From Paracoccus sp. (in: a-proteobacteria) (GTDB taxonomy: Bacteria > Pseudomonadota > Alphaproteobacteria > Rhodobacterales > Rhodobacteraceae): a stretch of DNA of 64,000 bases. This document shows, one piece after another, positions 61,738-64,000 of this stretch (its first letter is position 1; every line of letters starts with the position of its first letter). The position numbers and the translations under genes are program-made. Where the stretch lies: NCBI RefSeq assembly GCF_030538495.1, contig NZ_JAUNTW010000009.1:62001-126000 (forward strand), in the 5' to 3' direction. The notes beneath the pieces were generated by a model. That model did no database searches. It was not told the DNA's origin and saw nothing but the letters and a program-made list of their open reading frames with translations.

Positions 61738-62338
61738 AGTCATCCATCCGTGCAATAATTTCAGAATATCGTTCTAAAAACGCCTGACGAACCTGAGCGG
61801 GCGGGCGCAGATTTATCGTCAACCCGGTGGGCAGGGTATTGCGGCCAATCGGAAACAGCTTTTTCGCCTCGGATTCCGAAAAACCGGCGATCTGCACGGC
61901 CTCAATCCGGGCGGAAATGCGGTCGGCGGCTTTGATCTGGGATTTGATGGTTTTGGGCAGCGCCGCGGGCAGGCCGAAACAGCGGTGAATCGCCGCCGTC
62001 AGCCGTTCATCCATGGCGCGGTAATCGGGGCCAAGCGCGTCTTTGACCGGCGAAATCATGTCGCCGATGACATATTCCGGCGCGTCATGCAGCAGTGCCG
62101 CCAGCCGCCATTTCGGCGCAATGCCGGGATTCTTGGCGGTAAAAATATCGTCAACCAGCAGAGAATGCTCCGCCACGGAATAGGGCCAGTCGCCCACCGT
62201 CTGGCCGTTCCATCGCGCCACAAAGGCCAGCCCGTGCGCGATGTCAGAGATTTCAATGTCGAACGGCGTCGGGTCCAACAAATCCAGTCGGCGCCCTGAC
62301 AGCATCCGCTGCCAGGCGCGGTGCGGTCGGGGCGCCAT
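61736..62338 (-). CDS. HD domain hydrolase (YfbR-like 5'-nucleotidase family)
   Basis: 200 residues. HD metal ligands: VAEHSLLV near 57 (first His), LAALLHDAPEYVIGDMISPVK near 82-102 (the HD pair) and KAADRISARIEA near 137 (last Asp). YfbR-type proteins hydrolyse deoxynucleoside 5'-monophosphates. The start at 62338 is the first ATG (MAPRPHRAWQRMLSGRRLDLLDP). It is 6 bases after secB on the same strand. Confidence 0.88.
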   Translation of the reverse strand: MAPRPHRAWQRMLSGRRLDLLDPTPFDIEISDIAHGLAFVARWNGQTVGDWPYSVAEHSLLVDDIFTAKNPGIAPKWRLAALLHDAPEYVIGDMISPVKDALGPDYRAMDERLTAAIHRCFGLPAALPKTIKSQIKAADRISARIEAVQIAGFSESEAKKLFPIGRNTLPTGLTINLRPPAQVRQAFLERYSEIIARMDD

Positions 62339-62344
62339 TGGGGA

Positions 62345-62854
62345 TCAGGACAGGGCTTGACCGTCGGGCGCGCCTTGCGCGGCCTGACGACGGGCCAGTT
62401 CCTGACGATACAGCGCCACGAAATCCACCGGGTCCATGTTGAAGGCCGGGAAGCCGCCGTCGCGGGTCACGTCCGAAATGATGCGGCGCACAAACGGGAA
62501 CATCAGGCGCGGGCATTCGATCATCAGGAAGGGGTGCAGCTGATCTTCGGGAACGCCTTCGATCTGGAAGACCCCGCCATAATCCACTTCGGCGATGAAC
62601 AGGGTCGAGCTATCCGCACGGTTGGTCGAGGTGATGCGGAATTTCGTAACCACTTCATATTGGTTTTCAACCTGCCGCTTGCGGGCGTCGAGGCTGACCT
62701 GCACATTGATTTCCGGCTGAACTTCGCCCGCCAGAGCGCCTTTTTGCGCGACGGCGTTTTCAAACGACAGGTCGCGGATATACTGCGCCAGCACCTGCAG
62801 GCGCACCTGCGGTTGTTCGGTTGCGGTGCCGTTTTGGGTGGTTTCGTCGGTCAT
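62345..62854 (-). CDS. secB: Protein-export chaperone SecB
   Basis: 169 residues, within the SecB range. VRLQVLAQYIRDLSFENAVA, RITSTNRADSSTLFIAEVDYGGVFQIEG, ECPRLMFPFVRRIISDVTRDGGFPAFNMDPVDFVALY are the conserved core. It keeps preproteins unfolded for SecA. Confidence 0.97.
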   Translation of the reverse strand: MTDETTQNGTATEQPQVRLQVLAQYIRDLSFENAVAQKGALAGEVQPEINVQVSLDARKRQVENQYEVVTKFRITSTNRADSSTLFIAEVDYGGVFQIEGVPEDQLHPFLMIECPRLMFPFVRRIISDVTRDGGFPAFNMDPVDFVALYRQELARRQAAQGAPDGQALS

Positions 62855-62909
62855 GGTCTGCCCTCATCCATTGGGTTTCGCGTGCTTGTATCAGGGGCGG
62901 GGGGCTTGC

Positions 62910-63407
62910 TCAATGCTGCGACCAGCCCGAAGGCCGATGATTTTGCGCGGCATTTGATATAATTTCCTGCGGCTTCGGCTGTGGCGGCTGATCGTCCTGC
63001 ACCACATAATCGCCGTCAATCACCCCGTCGGCATAGGGCGGGCGATGCGGGTCACGCGCCCGCCGCACCCGCGCCGACATGCGCGCCAGCACCGCGTCGC
63101 GCACCATCGGGATCAACAACAGCAATCCCAGCGTGTCGGTGAAAAAGCCCGGCAGGATCAACAGCATACCCGCCAGCACAATCAACACCCCATGCGCCAG
63201 AGGCCGCGCCGGGTCGCGCAATTCGTTCAGGCTGCGTTGCAGGCGAATGCCCGCCGTGGCGCCCTGATGGCGGATGATCGCCACGCCCAAGATGGACCCC
63301 AGAATGACCAGAAACAGCGTCGGCCACAGCCCGATCAGCCCGCCCACCTGAATGAATAATGCGATTTCGATAATCGGCAATGCCAGAAACAGCGCAAGAA
63401 ACCACAT
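62910..63407 (-). CDS. fxsA: FxsA family cytoplasmic membrane protein
   Basis: 165 residues. The FxsA motif begins at the start codon: MWFLALFLALPIIEIALFIQ, then GLIGLWPTLFLVILGSILGVAIIRHQG with a second helical pair LIVLAGMLLILPGFFTDTLGLLLLIP. The C-terminal tail is charged and proline-rich. In E. coli FxsA (SuzF) affects phage exclusion; the general role is unknown. The ATG at 63407 is chosen because the first helix starts there and AAGGGG precedes it; an 82-residue longer frame is unlikely. Divergent from the Tim44-like gene. Confidence 0.92.
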   Translation of the reverse strand: MWFLALFLALPIIEIALFIQVGGLIGLWPTLFLVILGSILGVAIIRHQGATAGIRLQRSLNELRDPARPLAHGVLIVLAGMLLILPGFFTDTLGLLLLIPMVRDAVLARMSARVRRARDPHRPPYADGVIDGDYVVQDDQPPQPKPQEIISNAAQNHRPSGWSQH

Positions 63408-63516
63408 GCTTTTCCCCTTTGATCCGGTGCGCAAAACTGGACTTGCGCGGCGTTCGTCCCTACATAATGTCCCAAGCTCAAGATACCAACAGACCCGTTC
63501 GAAAAAGGCCGTTCCT

Positions 63517-64000
63517 ATGTCTAATCCGCTGCTGCAATTACTGGTTCTGGCCGCGATTGCGATTTTTCTGATCCTGCGGCTGCGCAACGTGCTGGGGACG
63601 CGCGACGGGTTCGAACCCCCGCGCACCGACGAACAGCCGCGCCCCACCCCCAAATTCGAGGTGATCGAGGGCAGCGCCGAACAGGTCGATCACGACATTC
63701 TGGACCACGCCCCCGCTGGCAGCGCCAGTGCCGATGCCTTGGCCGCGATGAAACAGGCCGAGCCGTCCTTTGTGCTGCGCGATTTCCTGAACGGGTCGAA
63801 ATCGGCCTATGAAATGATCCTGATGGCGTTTGAACGCGGCGATCTGTCGGATGTGCGGCCGTTTTTGGCCGAACCTGTGGCCGATGCGTTCCAATCGGTG
63901 ATTGATCAGCGCGTGGCCGCCGGCCAGACCGTGCAGGCGCAGTATCTGGGGACGCGCGAAACCGCGCTGACGGCGGCGGAATTTGATCACGTCACCGGCA
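63517..64000 (+). CDS. Tim44-like domain protein (3' end outside window)
   Basis: The visible 161 residues start with a membrane helix (MSNPLLQLLVLAAIAIFLIL) followed by a linker and the beginning of a Tim44-like domain, with PSFVLRDFLNGSKSAYEMILMAFERGDLSDVRPFLAEPVADAFQ around residues 86-130. Bacterial Tim44-like (TimA) proteins are linked to the membrane and protein translocation. The ATG at 63517 follows AAAAAGG with adequate spacing. The rest lies outside the window. Confidence 0.88.
   Translation, partial: MSNPLLQLLVLAAIAIFLILRLRNVLGTRDGFEPPRTDEQPRPTPKFEVIEGSAEQVDHDILDHAPAGSASADALAAMKQAEPSFVLRDFLNGSKSAYEMILMAFERGDLSDVRPFLAEPVADAFQSVIDQRVAAGQTVQAQYLGTRETALTAAEFDHVTG

Overview
The window is GC-rich chromosomal DNA with tightly packed, often translationally coupled genes. 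Everything recognisable points to an alphaproteobacterium of the Rhodobacterales (Rhodobacteraceae/Roseobacter type): a ccrM methyltransferase next to rnhB, the regB / senC-regA-hvrA redox cluster, an rpsU-divergent COQ9 gene, an alphaproteobacterial flgBC-fliE-fliQ-flgFGAH-fliL block with divergent fliI, mutY-DUF721-dsbA, and secB/fxsA/Tim44 neighbours. I cannot name the genus. I saw no tRNA, rRNA, CRISPR array, insertion sequence or prophage.

Layout. 1-3952: an enoyl-CoA hydratase family gene (cut by the left edge), an AEC permease and the NADP-malic enzyme maeB, all on the minus strand. 4091-8114: a cysteine-bearing Rrf2 regulator followed by a sulfate ABC transporter (cysP/sbp, cysT, cysW, a short cysA), with a nested palindrome in the promoter gap. 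8129-16921: a carbon-phosphorus lyase locus. phnG-H-I-[HAD phosphatase]-J-K-L-N are overlapping or almost touching on the minus strand; phnF is divergent; phnM, a DUF1045 gene and a hexapeptide acyltransferase complete it. phnP is not in the window. A VOC/PhnB-like gene and a 43-codon relic of the acyltransferase follow.

17706-28672: a small secreted cysteine protein, a tandem UspA protein, and a tripartite tricarboxylate transport (TTT) region. The TTT region has two TctC binding proteins, a TctD/TctE two-component system, a TctA-TctB fusion permease, a PrpF-family isomerase, a FadR-type regulator with a clear operator, and an AbrB-family permease. 28675-32663: the phosphonate importer phnC-D-E1-E2, separated from the lyase genes, with a possible Pho box and a terminator hairpin between phnD and phnE1. 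32900-39803: a family 2 glycosyltransferase, then flagellar genes. 39928-46380: a Crp/Fnr regulator, an extensin-like protein coupled to an L,D-transpeptidase, an unaccompanied TRAP large permease, a thioesterase, a GntR regulator and an Fsr-type MFS exporter.

46377-56942: a GT90 protein with a sulfotransferase-like N-terminus, rnhB, ccrM (three GANTC sites in its leader), alkB, mutY, DUF721, dsbA, mscL, a small membrane protein, an Lrp regulator, rpsU, COQ9 and a quinone oxidoreductase. 57012-61704: a PAS protein, regB, senC, regA and hvrA, a redox regulatory cluster. 61736-64000: an HD hydrolase, secB, fxsA and the start of a Tim44-like gene.

How the parts work together: phnCDE imports phosphonates, phnGHIJKLM cleave the C-P bond, and phnN makes PRPP. 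The missing cyclic phosphodiesterase step could be supplied by the DUF1045 protein, which carries two HxT motifs of the 2H phosphoesterase type. A HAD phosphatase translated between PhnI and PhnJ is the other unexplained part. A dispersed repeat with the core ATATTTNNNCACAGAAGA occurs five times between genes and creates false upstream starts beginning MHRRN.
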